Origin: Candidatus Blautia faecigallinarum
GTDB taxonomy: Bacteria > Bacillota > Clostridia > Lachnospirales > Lachnospiraceae
Direction: 5' to 3'
DNA length: 64,000 bases
Assembly: GCA_019116385.1 (NCBI GenBank)
Contig: DXBU01000016.1
Location: 1 to 64,000 of the forward strand
The position numbers and the translations under genes were made by a program. The notes under the pieces were generated by a model, which saw nothing but the letters and a program-made list of their open reading frames with translations, searched no databases and was not told where the DNA came from. Position 1 is the first letter of the stretch, and each line of letters starts with the position of its first letter. This document shows, in pieces, positions 16,189-25,124 of this stretch.

Positions 16189-17775
16189 ATGGATGAAAAA
16201 AATAAGAATAATGGGATGAACCAGAAAGCAGCGCCGGAGACAAGAACGCGCAGAACAAGATCGGAAGAAGATCCGCTGGCTCCGCTTACAGAAGAAGAAA
16301 TGAGGCGCCGCCGGGCGGCACGGCTGGAGCGGATACGGCGCCGCCGGAAGCGTGCCATCCGCAATCGGATCATTTTGGGCTGCTCTGTTCTATGCTTTCT
16401 GGCTGTGATCGTTGGTGTTTCCAGCTGGCTGATCGGCAGAAAAAAAGGCGGGGAATCCGACAGAGGGGAGATCACAGACATGCAGCAGGCCAATGCCGGA
16501 GGAGGAAACCAGGCAGAGGGAAGCGGCTCGGCAGACCGGAAAGAGGGAGACGGGAACTCCGGTACAGAAGGCACAGCCGGGGAAGAAACCCCGCTTTCTG
16601 TTTTGGATCAGGCACGGCTCCTGGCTGCTCAGTATGACTATGACAAAGCCATCGAACTTTTGAAAAACGATGCAGGATACGGGAAAAACCAGGATATGCA
16701 GGCGGCGGTGCAGAAATTTGAAGAGACAAAGGCTTCCTGCAAGTTATGGCCGGCGGAAGAGGTTACCCATGTCTTTTATCATTCCCTGGTGGTAGATACC
16801 TCCAAGGCCTTTGACGGGGATGCGGCGGCAGACGGATACAATCAGGTTATGACCACCATCGATGAGTTTAATAAGATTACCCAGAGCATGTATGACAAAG
16901 GATATGTAATGGTCAGTCTCTATGATATGGCTACAGCCAGCGAAGATGGGACTATGACCAGAGGGGAGATCCTTCTCCCTCCCGGGAAGATTCCTTTTGT
17001 GCTTTCCCAGGATGATGTGAGTTATTATCACTATATGGAAAAGGATGGATTTGCTTCGAAGCTGGTAGTAGATGAGAACGGAAAAGTCCGGAACGAATAT
17101 GTAGAGGACGATGGAAGCATTTCCATAGGGGACTACGATATGGTACCCCTTATCGACCGGTTTGTAGAGGAGCATCCGGATTTCTCCTACAGAGGAGCCA
17201 AGGGAACCATTGCCCTTACCGGATACAACGGGATCCTGGGCTACCGCACCGATATCAGCTACGAGACCAGGCCCGATGATCTGAATGAGGATAAGGTGAA
17301 GTGGCTGGATGAGCACCCGGAGTTCAATTTGGAAGAAGAGCGGGCCGGGGCAAAAAAGGTGGCGGATGCCATGAAGGCCAACGGCTGGACCTTTGCCAGC
17401 CATACCTGGGGCCATTTGAATGTGGCAGAGGTTTCTCTGGACAGACTCCAGGCGGACACCCAGCGGTTTAAGGAAAACGTGGATCCTCTGATCGGAGGGA
17501 CCGATATCATTATCTTTGCGTTCGGCGCCGATCTGTCCTCAGTGGGAGACTATTCCGGGGAGAAGTTTGAATATTATAAGGGCCAGGGCTATAACTATTT
17601 CTGCAATGTAGATTCCAGCCAGTACTTTGTACAGTTCCGTGACCGGTATCTCCGCCAGGGAAGACGGAATCTGGACGGCTACCGGATGTATTACAATCCG
17701 GAGCTGTTAACAGACTTATTTGACGCGTCGGCTGTATTTGACCCGGCCCGTCCCACTCCTGTGCCTCCTATGTAA
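16189..17775 (+). CDS. Polysaccharide deacetylase family protein, membrane-anchored (paralog 1)
   Basis: This 528-aa protein has a charged cytoplasmic N-terminus with an unusually basic RRRRAARLERIRRRRKR patch, one membrane helix (about 62-83), a low-complexity Gly/Glu linker, and an extracellular domain. The C-terminal region (about 250-528) resembles a polysaccharide deacetylase (NodB-like) fold: FVLSQDDVSYYHY carries the putative catalytic Asp pair, SHTWGH resembles a metal-binding histidine motif, and IIIFAFGAD follows. It may deacetylate a surface glycan or peptidoglycan. The ATG at 16189 was chosen over an upstream GTG because AAAGG precedes it. A close paralog lies at 19690 on the other side of an insertion sequence. 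Confidence 0.78.
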   Translation: MDEKNKNNGMNQKAAPETRTRRTRSEEDPLAPLTEEEMRRRRAARLERIRRRRKRAIRNRIILGCSVLCFLAVIVGVSSWLIGRKKGGESDRGEITDMQQANAGGGNQAEGSGSADRKEGDGNSGTEGTAGEETPLSVLDQARLLAAQYDYDKAIELLKNDAGYGKNQDMQAAVQKFEETKASCKLWPAEEVTHVFYHSLVVDTSKAFDGDAAADGYNQVMTTIDEFNKITQSMYDKGYVMVSLYDMATASEDGTMTRGEILLPPGKIPFVLSQDDVSYYHYMEKDGFASKLVVDENGKVRNEYVEDDGSISIGDYDMVPLIDRFVEEHPDFSYRGAKGTIALTGYNGILGYRTDISYETRPDDLNEDKVKWLDEHPEFNLEEERAGAKKVADAMKANGWTFASHTWGHLNVAEVSLDRLQADTQRFKENVDPLIGGTDIIIFAFGADLSSVGDYSGEKFEYYKGQGYNYFCNVDSSQYFVQFRDRYLRQGRRNLDGYRMYYNPELLTDLFDASAVFDPARPTPVPPM

Positions 17776-17800
17776 AAGGCAGGGAAAACCATAAATATAT

Positions 17801-17825
17801 TGAGTTGCCCGACAAATGGGCAGTT
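17801..17825 (+). repeat. Left terminal inverted repeat of the IS1182 element
   Basis: It is identical in reverse complement to 19626-19650. It contains its own hairpin, TGCCC-N7-GGGCA. A partial solitary copy occurs at 63392-63413. Confidence 0.9.
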
Positions 17826-17856
17826 GCACTTTGAAAACTTAACATAGTAGCTTTAA
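17826..17856 (+). repeat. Left subterminal repeat of the IS1182 element
   Basis: This 31-bp sequence starts GCACTTTGAAAACTTAAC and recurs inverted, with about two mismatches, at 19574-19604. On the left it touches the terminal repeat; on the right it is 21 bp away. The repeat may be a transposase or regulator binding site. Confidence 0.75.
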
Positions 17857-17901
17857 TAGTAGTATAATGGATACAGACCAAAAATAAGGAGTGTATGATA
17901 C

Positions 17902-19506
17902 ATGTCATTTTCTAAAAATTCCTCTCAACAAATTAGTCTGTTTGATGCTGCTTCCACTCTTACAGAGCGGGAAAAACGTATGCTGGAAAGGTCTTGGGCA
18001 AAATATTTTGCGGATCATATATTCCCCGAAATTGACGAGGCTCCTTTTTCGGTACTCTACAGTGACCGCCCATCCAGGCATAACACGCCTGTAAATGTGA
18101 TCATTGGTGCATTGATACTGAAAGAAATCTTCGGTCTCACGGATGAAGAGATCGTGGAGACTCTCCCATTTGATATCCGTTATCAGTACGCTCTCCACAC
18201 AACCAGTTTTGAAGAGCAGCCCCTCAATGACCGTACCCTTGGAAGGTTTCGTGCCAGATGCTGTGCATACGAGGAAATGACAGGTATAGACCTTATCCAT
18301 GACTGTATTGTTAAATTGTCTTCAAGTATGGCAGCCATGATGAAACTAAATACTGGAATGCGTCGTATGGATTCGCTGATGGTGGCTTCCAATATAAAGA
18401 AGATGAGCCGTCTGGAACTTCTCTATACAAGTGTTGCGAACCTCGCCAGACGGATGAAAAAACTGGAGGATCCGGCACTGCCGGAAAGGCTTTTTCATTA
18501 CACGCAAGAGGATGACCACAATAAGGTTCTTTACCATAACCGCAGTGAAGATACCGATTCCAAGACAGAACAGGTACTAAAGGATGCTGCGCTTATTCTC
18601 TCAGCCTGTGGGAGCCGATATGATGAATACAGCGAATACCAGCTCCTGATCCGTGCCATAAAGGAACAGACGAAATCGGATGCCAATGGGAATCTGACCC
18701 TTAAAGGAAAGCATGATGGCATGGATTCCAACACCATGCAGAACCCGGCGGATCCAGATGCTACTTACCGAAAAAAATCCGGAGAAGAGCACAGGGGTTA
18801 CATTGCCAATGTAGTGGAAGTAACAGATGACCATCATAACAGTATAACGGTTGATTATCAGTATGAGAAAAATAACTATAGCGACAGTCAGTTCCTCAAG
18901 GATTATATTGAGCGGCAGCCGGAGGGAGGAAGCCCAGCTGTTCTTACAACGGATGGCGGATACTGCGGGATGGAAAACTATCAGCTTGCGAAAAGCAAAA
19001 ATATAACGCTGGTCACCACGGATCTAAAAGGAGCCGAAGTCAGCGACCACTGGGCTGATTTTGAATTCAATGAAGATGGTACAAAACTGTTACGGTGTGC
19101 GGCGGGCCATGAACCGAAAAGCAGCGTATATGACAAAAACACGCAGAAATGCAAAGTATCCTTTCCACTGAATGTTTGTAGAAACTGCCCTTACCACGAT
19201 CAATGTCATCCGACAGAGCACAAACGTGTAGCCACGATAAAAGTTGCAATGCGTACAGCCTTTCACGCAAAGCAGCAAAGATTTCTGCAGACAGATGAAT
19301 TCCATAAACTGGCACGTTTCCGAAATGGGATAGAGACCGTTCCGGCAGCACTTCGGAAGAGACACCGTATCGATAAAATGCCAGCCCGTGGCTATATAAA
19401 GACGAAACTGTTTTTTGGCTTTAAGGTTGCAGGAATGAATACACGGAAGCTGATCAGATATCTGAGCAGCCAGGCTAAAGTTACGCCTTATCCACAAAGG
19501 GCCTGA
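17902..19506 (+). CDS. IS1182-family transposase
   Basis: This 534-aa DDE transposase has the N-terminal DUF772-type domain (about 45-135) with PVNVIIGALILKEIFGLTDE and NDRTLGRFRAR. A catalytic region follows with an Asp in RRMDSLMVASN and TTDGGYCGMENY. A late cysteine cluster, CRNCPYHDQC, is typical of this family, followed by RFRNGIETVPAALRKRHR. No stop or frameshift interrupts it, so it may be active. AAGGAG lies about 10 nt before the ATG. It lies inside the terminal repeats at 17801 and 19650. Confidence 0.93.
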   Translation: MSFSKNSSQQISLFDAASTLTEREKRMLERSWAKYFADHIFPEIDEAPFSVLYSDRPSRHNTPVNVIIGALILKEIFGLTDEEIVETLPFDIRYQYALHTTSFEEQPLNDRTLGRFRARCCAYEEMTGIDLIHDCIVKLSSSMAAMMKLNTGMRRMDSLMVASNIKKMSRLELLYTSVANLARRMKKLEDPALPERLFHYTQEDDHNKVLYHNRSEDTDSKTEQVLKDAALILSACGSRYDEYSEYQLLIRAIKEQTKSDANGNLTLKGKHDGMDSNTMQNPADPDATYRKKSGEEHRGYIANVVEVTDDHHNSITVDYQYEKNNYSDSQFLKDYIERQPEGGSPAVLTTDGGYCGMENYQLAKSKNITLVTTDLKGAEVSDHWADFEFNEDGTKLLRCAAGHEPKSSVYDKNTQKCKVSFPLNVCRNCPYHDQCHPTEHKRVATIKVAMRTAFHAKQQRFLQTDEFHKLARFRNGIETVPAALRKRHRIDKMPARGYIKTKLFFGFKVAGMNTRKLIRYLSSQAKVTPYPQRA

Positions 19507-19573
19507 TAATATTGGGATAAATCCACATACCAATACAGGAAAATATCCACCAACACAGAAAAACTGTTAGTTT

Positions 19574-19604
19574 TTAAAGCTAATATGTTAAGTTTTCAAG
19601 GTGC
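19574..19604 (-). repeat. Right subterminal repeat of the IS1182 element
   Basis: This is the inverted counterpart of 17826-17856, containing the reverse complement of TTGAAAACTTAACATA. It is separated from the right terminal repeat by 21 bp. Confidence 0.75.
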
Positions 19605-19625
19605 AAACATAATAATAGTACTTTA

Positions 19626-19650
19626 AACTGCCCATTTGTCGGGCAACTCA
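19626..19650 (-). repeat. Right terminal inverted repeat of the IS1182 element
   Basis: Perfect reverse complement of 17801-17825; ends in GGGCAACTCA and is followed by ATATAT. Confidence 0.9.
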
Positions 19651-19689
19651 ATATATTGTAGTAGGGGTTATGAAAAGAGGATTTATTTT

Positions 19690-21099
19690 ATGAAAAAAAG
19701 AATTTTGCTGCTTTCTGCGGTCTTGAGCCTGACCGTACTCCTGGGAGGGTGCAGCCTTTTGCCATTTGCAGAGGATAACCCATTTGAAAAGCAGGAAGTA
19801 AAAGAGGAAACGCCTTCTGAAGACGAAAAACCGGAGGCACAGCCCACAGCCACAGCTGCGCCGGAGGCCTCTCCGACGGAGGAATCCCAGGAAGAATCGC
19901 AGCAGGCAGAGGAGCAGACGGTACTTGACAAGGCGGCACATATGGCAGCCCAGTATGACTATGAGGGAGCCATCCGGCTTTTGAGAAGCCAGGAGGGATT
20001 TGAAACAGATCCTCAGATGAAGGCTGCCGTGGAAGAATATAGACAGCTGAGACAGTCCTGTGTGGAATATCCTCTGGAGGAGATCACCCATGTGTTTTTC
20101 CATACGCTGATCAAAGACACTGCAAAAGCCTTTGACGGAGATTCTGACGAAGCCGGGTACAACCAGTATATGACCACCATCAGCGAATTCAAAAAGATCA
20201 TCGAGACGATGTACCAGAAGGGGTATGTGCTGGTAAGCCCCCATGATATGGCTGCGGTAAACGACGACGGTACCATGAGCCGGGGAAAGATCCTGCTGCC
20301 CCAGGGAAAGATCCCCTTCGTGCTTTCCCAGGATGATGTAAGCTATTACCATTACATGGAGGGGGATGGTTTTGCGGATAAACTGGTCCTGGACGAAAAC
20401 GGAGAGGTGAAATGCACCTATATTGAGGACGATGGAAGCGTGTCTGTGGGAAATTATGATCTGGTACCGATCCTGGACGCCTTTGTGAAAGAACATCCGG
20501 ATTTCTCCTACCATGGAAGAAAGGGTGTCCTGGCTATGACCGGCTACGATGGCGTTTTGGGCTATCGGACAGATATCGCCTACAAAACAAGGGAAAACCT
20601 TCAGGATGACCAGCGGGAATTTCTGGATGCCCATCCGGATTTCAACTATGAAGAGGAAGTAAGGCAGGCAACAGAGGTGGCAGATGCGATGAAAGCCAAT
20701 GGATGGGAATTTGCCAGCCATACCTGGGGCCATAGAAATGTATCGGAACTGTCGGCGGATGTATTAAAGACCGACAACGAAAAATGGGAAGCTTATGTAG
20801 CGCCGATCCTTGGAAAAACCGATATGATCATTTTTGCCTTTGGAGCAGATATCGGGGGCTGGGAAGGCTATTCCATGGACAATCCAAAATTTTCATATTA
20901 TAAAAGCAGGGGTTATCACTATTACTGCAACGTAGACTCCAATCAGTACTGGGTGCAGATCACAGACCAGTACTTCCGCCAGGGAAGACGGAATCTGGAT
21001 GGCTACCGGATGTATTATAATCCGGAAATGTTAAGCGATCTGTTTGACGTATCCAAGGTATGGGATCCTTCCAGGCCGACACCGGTGCCGGAAATGTAA
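19690..21099 (+). CDS. Polysaccharide deacetylase family lipoprotein (paralog 2)
   Basis: This 469-aa protein has a lipoprotein signal (MKKRILLLSAVLSLTVLLGGC), an acidic Pro/Glu/Thr-rich linker (about 35-80), and the same extracellular domain as paralog 1. Shared landmarks include AQYDYEGAIRLL, FVLSQDDVSYYHYMEGDGF, SHTWGHRNVSEL, IFAFGAD and the ending RPTPVPEM. Both end in the same RxNLDGYRMYYNPE motif region. Paralog 1 uses a membrane helix as anchor; this one uses a lipid. AAGAGGA precedes the ATG. The insertion sequence lies directly upstream, so any shared promoter has been displaced by 1.85 kb. Confidence 0.8.
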   Translation: MKKRILLLSAVLSLTVLLGGCSLLPFAEDNPFEKQEVKEETPSEDEKPEAQPTATAAPEASPTEESQEESQQAEEQTVLDKAAHMAAQYDYEGAIRLLRSQEGFETDPQMKAAVEEYRQLRQSCVEYPLEEITHVFFHTLIKDTAKAFDGDSDEAGYNQYMTTISEFKKIIETMYQKGYVLVSPHDMAAVNDDGTMSRGKILLPQGKIPFVLSQDDVSYYHYMEGDGFADKLVLDENGEVKCTYIEDDGSVSVGNYDLVPILDAFVKEHPDFSYHGRKGVLAMTGYDGVLGYRTDIAYKTRENLQDDQREFLDAHPDFNYEEEVRQATEVADAMKANGWEFASHTWGHRNVSELSADVLKTDNEKWEAYVAPILGKTDMIIFAFGADIGGWEGYSMDNPKFSYYKSRGYHYYCNVDSNQYWVQITDQYFRQGRRNLDGYRMYYNPEMLSDLFDVSKVWDPSRPTPVPEM

Positions 21100-21142
21100 A
21101 ATCTGGCAGGGACAAATCTTAAAAAATAATGAAATGACAGAG

Positions 21143-21204
21143 CAGGCTTTCTTTTTGAGAGAAAATGTGATATAAAACACATAGTGAATCAAAAAGAAAG
21201 CCTG
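21143..21204 (+). repeat. Perfect 16-bp inverted repeat around the foldase promoter region
   Basis: CAGGCTTTCTTTTTGA (21143-21158) and its exact reverse complement (21189-21204) flank a 30-bp spacer. The spacer contains TGTGATATAAA, a plausible -10. The right arm ends 21 bp before the foldase ATG. It could be an operator, a leader stem, or a terminator for the upstream deacetylase, though no T-tract follows. Confidence 0.75.
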
Positions 21205-21225
21205 ATTTATCGAAGGGAGTAATTT

Positions 21226-22479
21226 ATGAAGAAAAAAGTTTATCTTGCGGCAATGGCAATGTGCGCGGCGCTGGCAGCTGCAGGCTGCGGTGTGCAGACA
21301 CAGACAGAGGGGGAGACCGCACAGACGGAAGCCGATACACAAAAAGAGGATACAGCAGAAGAAACCCAAGGAGAGGAAGAAACTTCCCAGGAGGAGCCGG
21401 TTTCCTTTGGTACAAGACTTGTTTCCGTGGATAATGTAGAAAAATACATTACCATTGGAGAATATAAGGGCCTGACCCTGGATAATACTGTAGCAGAGGT
21501 TACAGATGATCAGGTAGAGGCACAGATTGAAAATATTTTGTCCAACAGCCGGGAGGAAGTCACAGACAGCAAAGCCACTGTTCAGGAGGGAGACCTTGTT
21601 ACAATAAATTTTGTGGGCACAAAGGACGGGGTAGCCTTTGACGGCGGTACAGCCAACAATTATGATGTGACCATCGGAGAAGGAAAGATGATCGAGGGTT
21701 TTGAGGACGGCATCATCGGAATGAAAACAGGAGAGTCCAGGGATCTGAATCTTACGTTCCCGGAGGATTACCCGGAGGCTTCCATGGCCGGGCAGGACGT
21801 GGTATTTAAGATCACCCTGCAGAAGTTCAGAAGAGCGCCGGAGCTTACGGATGCCTGGGTGGCAGCAAATTCCGAAGCAGAGACGGTGGCACAGTACCGG
21901 GAACTTATAAGAGAACAGCTTACAGAAGATGCCAGAAAAACGGCGGAAGATACGCTGCGCCAGACAGCCTGGAACACCGTGCTGAACAATTCGGAGGTGA
22001 AGGAATATCCCCAGGAGGATCTGGATAATGCCCGGGCGGAATTTCATTCCATATACGAAGAGTATGCAAAGCAGGGAGATATGGAACTGGAAGAGTTTGT
22101 GGAGTCCATGGGAATGACCATGGAGGACTTTGAGGAACAAGCCGGGCAGTATGCAGAACTGAAGATCAAACAGAACCTGCTCATTCAGGGTATCATGGAC
22201 ACGGAGGGACTGGCTCTGGACGATGAGGAAAGCCTTGCCCTTTCAGAGGAATTGGCAGAAACTTACGGAACGGGAGATGTAGAAGAACTGACTGCCCGGT
22301 ACGGAGAGGCTGCGGTAAATGAATCCATCGGCCTGCTGCGGGTAGAAGACTTTATTATAGAAAATGCACAGGTAAATGAGCTGGTATCCAACGGCAGCCT
22401 GGTAGGCCAGAGCGGAGACGGCGGCGCTGCTGCACAAACAGAAACCGAAGAAACTGCAGAAGAGGCACAAGAAGAATGA
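21226..22479 (+). CDS. Trigger-factor-like FKBP peptidyl-prolyl isomerase lipoprotein
   Basis: This 417-aa lipoprotein (lipobox AAAGC, Cys21) has an acidic linker (about 22-58). A FKBP-type domain follows (about 95-205) with EGDLVTINFVGTKDG, FDGG and MIEGFEDGIIGMKTGE. Then comes a trigger-factor C-terminal-like helical chaperone region (about 210-395). It lacks the ribosome-binding N-terminal domain of cytosolic trigger factor, so it probably helps fold exported proteins at the outer face of the membrane. The tail is acidic and low complexity. It overlaps nagA by 4 nt. GAAGGGAG precedes the ATG. Confidence 0.85.
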   Translation: MKKKVYLAAMAMCAALAAAGCGVQTQTEGETAQTEADTQKEDTAEETQGEEETSQEEPVSFGTRLVSVDNVEKYITIGEYKGLTLDNTVAEVTDDQVEAQIENILSNSREEVTDSKATVQEGDLVTINFVGTKDGVAFDGGTANNYDVTIGEGKMIEGFEDGIIGMKTGESRDLNLTFPEDYPEASMAGQDVVFKITLQKFRRAPELTDAWVAANSEAETVAQYRELIREQLTEDARKTAEDTLRQTAWNTVLNNSEVKEYPQEDLDNARAEFHSIYEEYAKQGDMELEEFVESMGMTMEDFEEQAGQYAELKIKQNLLIQGIMDTEGLALDDEESLALSEELAETYGTGDVEELTARYGEAAVNESIGLLRVEDFIIENAQVNELVSNGSLVGQSGDGGAAAQTETEETAEEAQEE

Positions 22480-23579
22480 TCATAAAAAACGGAGCAGTAT
22501 TTGAGGAAGACGGAACCTTCCGTATCCGCGATATTTATATAGAAGACCATAAGATCGCCGGTTCCCGGGAAGCGCTTTTAGACACCACAGAGCTGGATGC
22601 CTCCGGCCTCCTGGTCCTTCCGGGCCTGATCGATATACATAGCCACGGAGCCTTCGGACATGACTTTTCCGAGGGAGATCCTGCCGGTCTTCGAAAGATC
22701 CTGAAATACGAAAGAAGCTGCGGGATCACTTCCTATTGTCCCACCTCTATGACCCTTCCCTTTGAGCAGCTGGAAAAAATTTTTTCTTCCGTACGGGAAG
22801 CTATGGACGTACAGGACGGGGCAGTGGTCCGGGGGATCAATATGGAAGGACCCTTTCTGGATCCTATGAAAAAAGGCGCCCATGTGGAGGAATATATCCA
22901 CAGGCCTGACCCGGATTTCTTCCGGGAGCTGAACGGAGCCAGCGGAAATATGGTGAAGCTTGTCACCCTTGCCCCTAATGTGGAAGGGGCGATGGAATTT
23001 ATAGACGAAATGCACGATGAAGTATGTATTTCCCTGGGACATACAGCGGCAGATTATGAGACCGCTTCCCAGGCCATGAAAAGGGGCGCCCATCATGTGA
23101 CCCATCTTTTCAATGCCATGGAGCCTTTTGCCCACAGAGAGCCGGGGCTTATCGGTGCGGCGGCGGATGATCCCCAATGTATGGTGGAGCTGATCTGCGA
23201 TGGCTATCATATTCATCCGGCGGCGGTGCGCACCGCCTTCCGGCTGTTTGGAAGCCAGCGGATGATCCTCATCAGCGATTCGATGATGGCTGCAGGGATG
23301 GAAAATGGCTGCTATGAGCTTGGCGGACAGGAAGTTATGGTGAAGGAGAAAAAGGCAGTGTTAAAAGACGGCACCCTGGCCGGATCTGCTACAAATCTTT
23401 ATGACTGTATGCGAAAGGCCGTTTCCTTTGGGATCCCTCTGGCAGATGCGGTATTTGCCGCCACAAGGAATCCGGCAAAGAGCATTGGCATTTATGACCA
23501 GACCGGTTCCATATGCCCGGGAAAGGAAGCAGACCTTCTTTTGGTCACAAAAGATCTGGAACTAAAACAGGTGATCTGA
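22476..23579 (+). CDS. nagA: N-acetylglucosamine-6-phosphate deacetylase
   Basis: This 367-aa amidohydrolase removes acetate from GlcNAc-6-phosphate to give glucosamine-6-phosphate. Metal and catalytic landmarks are present in order: PGLIDIHSHGA, NMEGPFLDP (Glu), SLGHTAADY, HVTHLFNAMEPF and LISDSMMAAG (Asp). The 4-nt ATGA overlap with the foldase gene indicates coupling, an unusual partner for nagA; nagB is not nearby. A terminator follows. Confidence 0.93.
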   Translation: MIIKNGAVFEEDGTFRIRDIYIEDHKIAGSREALLDTTELDASGLLVLPGLIDIHSHGAFGHDFSEGDPAGLRKILKYERSCGITSYCPTSMTLPFEQLEKIFSSVREAMDVQDGAVVRGINMEGPFLDPMKKGAHVEEYIHRPDPDFFRELNGASGNMVKLVTLAPNVEGAMEFIDEMHDEVCISLGHTAADYETASQAMKRGAHHVTHLFNAMEPFAHREPGLIGAAADDPQCMVELICDGYHIHPAAVRTAFRLFGSQRMILISDSMMAAGMENGCYELGGQEVMVKEKKAVLKDGTLAGSATNLYDCMRKAVSFGIPLADAVFAATRNPAKSIGIYDQTGSICPGKEADLLLVTKDLELKQVI

Positions 23580-23591
23580 AATTGGAGATAG

Positions 23592-23637
23592 AAAGGCGGT
23601 TTTTTGGATGTTTTTCCTAAAGACTGCCTTTTTTTTC
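23592..23637 (+). terminator. Terminator after nagA
   Basis: An AAAGGC...GCCTTT imperfect stem (23592-23631) is followed by a run of T. Confidence 0.75.
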
Positions 23638-23655
23638 TGATACAGACGAAAGGAT

Positions 23656-23684
23656 TTGACGGAAAGAGTACACATTGGTATAAT
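23656..23684 (+). promoter_or_regulatory. Sigma-A-type promoter of the GH13-glgB operon
   Basis: TTGACG (23656-23661), a 17-bp spacer and a perfect TATAAT (23679-23684). Confidence 0.8.
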
Positions 23685-23757
23685 AAGAAAGTGATTATAA
23701 TGACTAAAATTCATTTTATACGTGATAGGATTTTAGTTGGAATTGGAGGTTATTGTA

Positions 23758-25110
23758 TTGGGCAAATGGTTTGAAGAGGCTGTGTTTTACCACATGTATC
23801 CCATCGGGATGACCGGAGCGCCCAGGAGAAACGAGCAGACGGAAGTCACCCATCGTTTTCCGGAGCTTGCCAGGTGGCTGAAACATATTTCCTCTATAGG
23901 AGCGACTGCGATCTATATCGGCCCTCTGTTTGAGTCCACATCCCACGGATACGACACCAGGGACTATAAGCTGGTAGACAGACGGCTTGGAGATAATGAA
24001 GATTTTAAAGAATTTGTACAGGAAGCCCACGCCCTTGGTATCAAAGTGGTGGTGGACGGAGTATTTAACCATACAGGCAGAGAGTTTTTCGCTTTTCAGG
24101 ATATCCAGAAAAACAGAGAAAGCTCCCCTTACTGCTGCTGGTATAAAGGGATCAATTTCTGGGGCAACACCCCGTATAACGACGGATTTGGCTACGAGGC
24201 ATGGAGAAACTGCTTCGAACTGGTCAACTTAAATCTGTGGGAGCCTCAGGTAAGGAACTACCTTTTGGATGTGATCGGCTTTTGGATCGATGAGTTTGAC
24301 ATCGACGGGATCCGCCTGGACTGCGCGGACTGCCTGGAGTTTTCCTTTATGGAAGAAATGCGCCGGTTTACCAATGAGAAGAAACCGGATTTCTGGCTGA
24401 TGGGAGAGGTGATCCACGGGGATTACAGCCGTTATGTGAAGCCGGAGATGCTGGACAGCGTTACCAATTATGAGCTTCATAAGGGCTTGTATTCCGGACA
24501 CAACGATCACAATTATTTCGAGATCGCCCATACCATCCGCAGGGAATTTGATGAAAACGGCGGGATCTATAAGGGGCTGCGGCTGTATTCCTTTGTGGAC
24601 AATCATGACGTGGACAGGATCGCATCCAAGCTGAATGTGCCAGGCCATATTTATCCGGTCTATACACTTTTGTTTACCCTTCCGGGCATTCCGTCCATCT
24701 ACTATGGTTCGGAATGGGGGATCCGGGGGAAAAAGGAAGGAAGCAATGACGATCCGCTCCGCCCGGCGGTGGACCTGGAGAAGGCCCTCCGGGAGGAGGC
24801 GGACCAGGAGCTGCTTTCGTGGGTGGCCTTTTTAGGAAAGCTCCATAAAGAGCAGCCGGCCCTTTCCTTCGGAAGATACCGGGAACTTCTTCTGACAAAC
24901 AGACAGTATGCTTTTGCCAGGATCCTGGACGATACCGGCGTGGTAGTGGCGGTAAACAATGACGACAAGGACGCCGTCCTTAATATCCGCGAGCCGCTGC
25001 CCGGAAAATCTTATAAAAGCCTGATCGACGGCGAAACCTGTGAATCGCAGAACGGAACGGTCACGGTGACGCTTAAGCCGAACGAAAGCCAGATTTTATC
25101 CATACTTTAA
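23758..25110 (+). CDS. GH13 alpha-amylase family glycosidase
   Basis: This 450-aa barrel enzyme carries the GH13 landmarks: VVVDGVFNHTG, DIDGIRLDCADC with the nucleophile Asp, WLMGEVIHGDY with the acid/base Glu, and FVDNHDVDRI. No signal peptide is present, so it acts on internal alpha-glucans or imported maltodextrins. GGAGG (23745-23749) is 8 nt before TTG at 23758, giving a protein starting MGKWFEEAVFYHMYP; the open frame extends 7 codons upstream through the ribosome binding site and is unlikely. It lies 14 nt before glgB and shares its promoter. Confidence 0.85.
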   Translation: MGKWFEEAVFYHMYPIGMTGAPRRNEQTEVTHRFPELARWLKHISSIGATAIYIGPLFESTSHGYDTRDYKLVDRRLGDNEDFKEFVQEAHALGIKVVVDGVFNHTGREFFAFQDIQKNRESSPYCCWYKGINFWGNTPYNDGFGYEAWRNCFELVNLNLWEPQVRNYLLDVIGFWIDEFDIDGIRLDCADCLEFSFMEEMRRFTNEKKPDFWLMGEVIHGDYSRYVKPEMLDSVTNYELHKGLYSGHNDHNYFEIAHTIRREFDENGGIYKGLRLYSFVDNHDVDRIASKLNVPGHIYPVYTLLFTLPGIPSIYYGSEWGIRGKKEGSNDDPLRPAVDLEKALREEADQELLSWVAFLGKLHKEQPALSFGRYRELLLTNRQYAFARILDDTGVVVAVNNDDKDAVLNIREPLPGKSYKSLIDGETCESQNGTVTVTLKPNESQILSIL

Positions 25111-25124
25111 GGGAGGAAAAGAAG

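Larger units (their letters stand above)
17801..19650 (+). mobile_element. Complete IS1182-family insertion sequence
   Basis: The 1,850-bp element has 25-bp perfect terminal inverted repeats (17801-17825 and 19626-19650) beginning TGAGTTGCCC. It contains one full transposase gene. ATATAT directly borders both ends (17795-17800 and 19651-19656), which would fit a short target duplication, though the site is itself palindromic. It lies between two paralogous deacetylase genes and its right end is 39 bp from the second gene's ATG. Confidence 0.88.
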
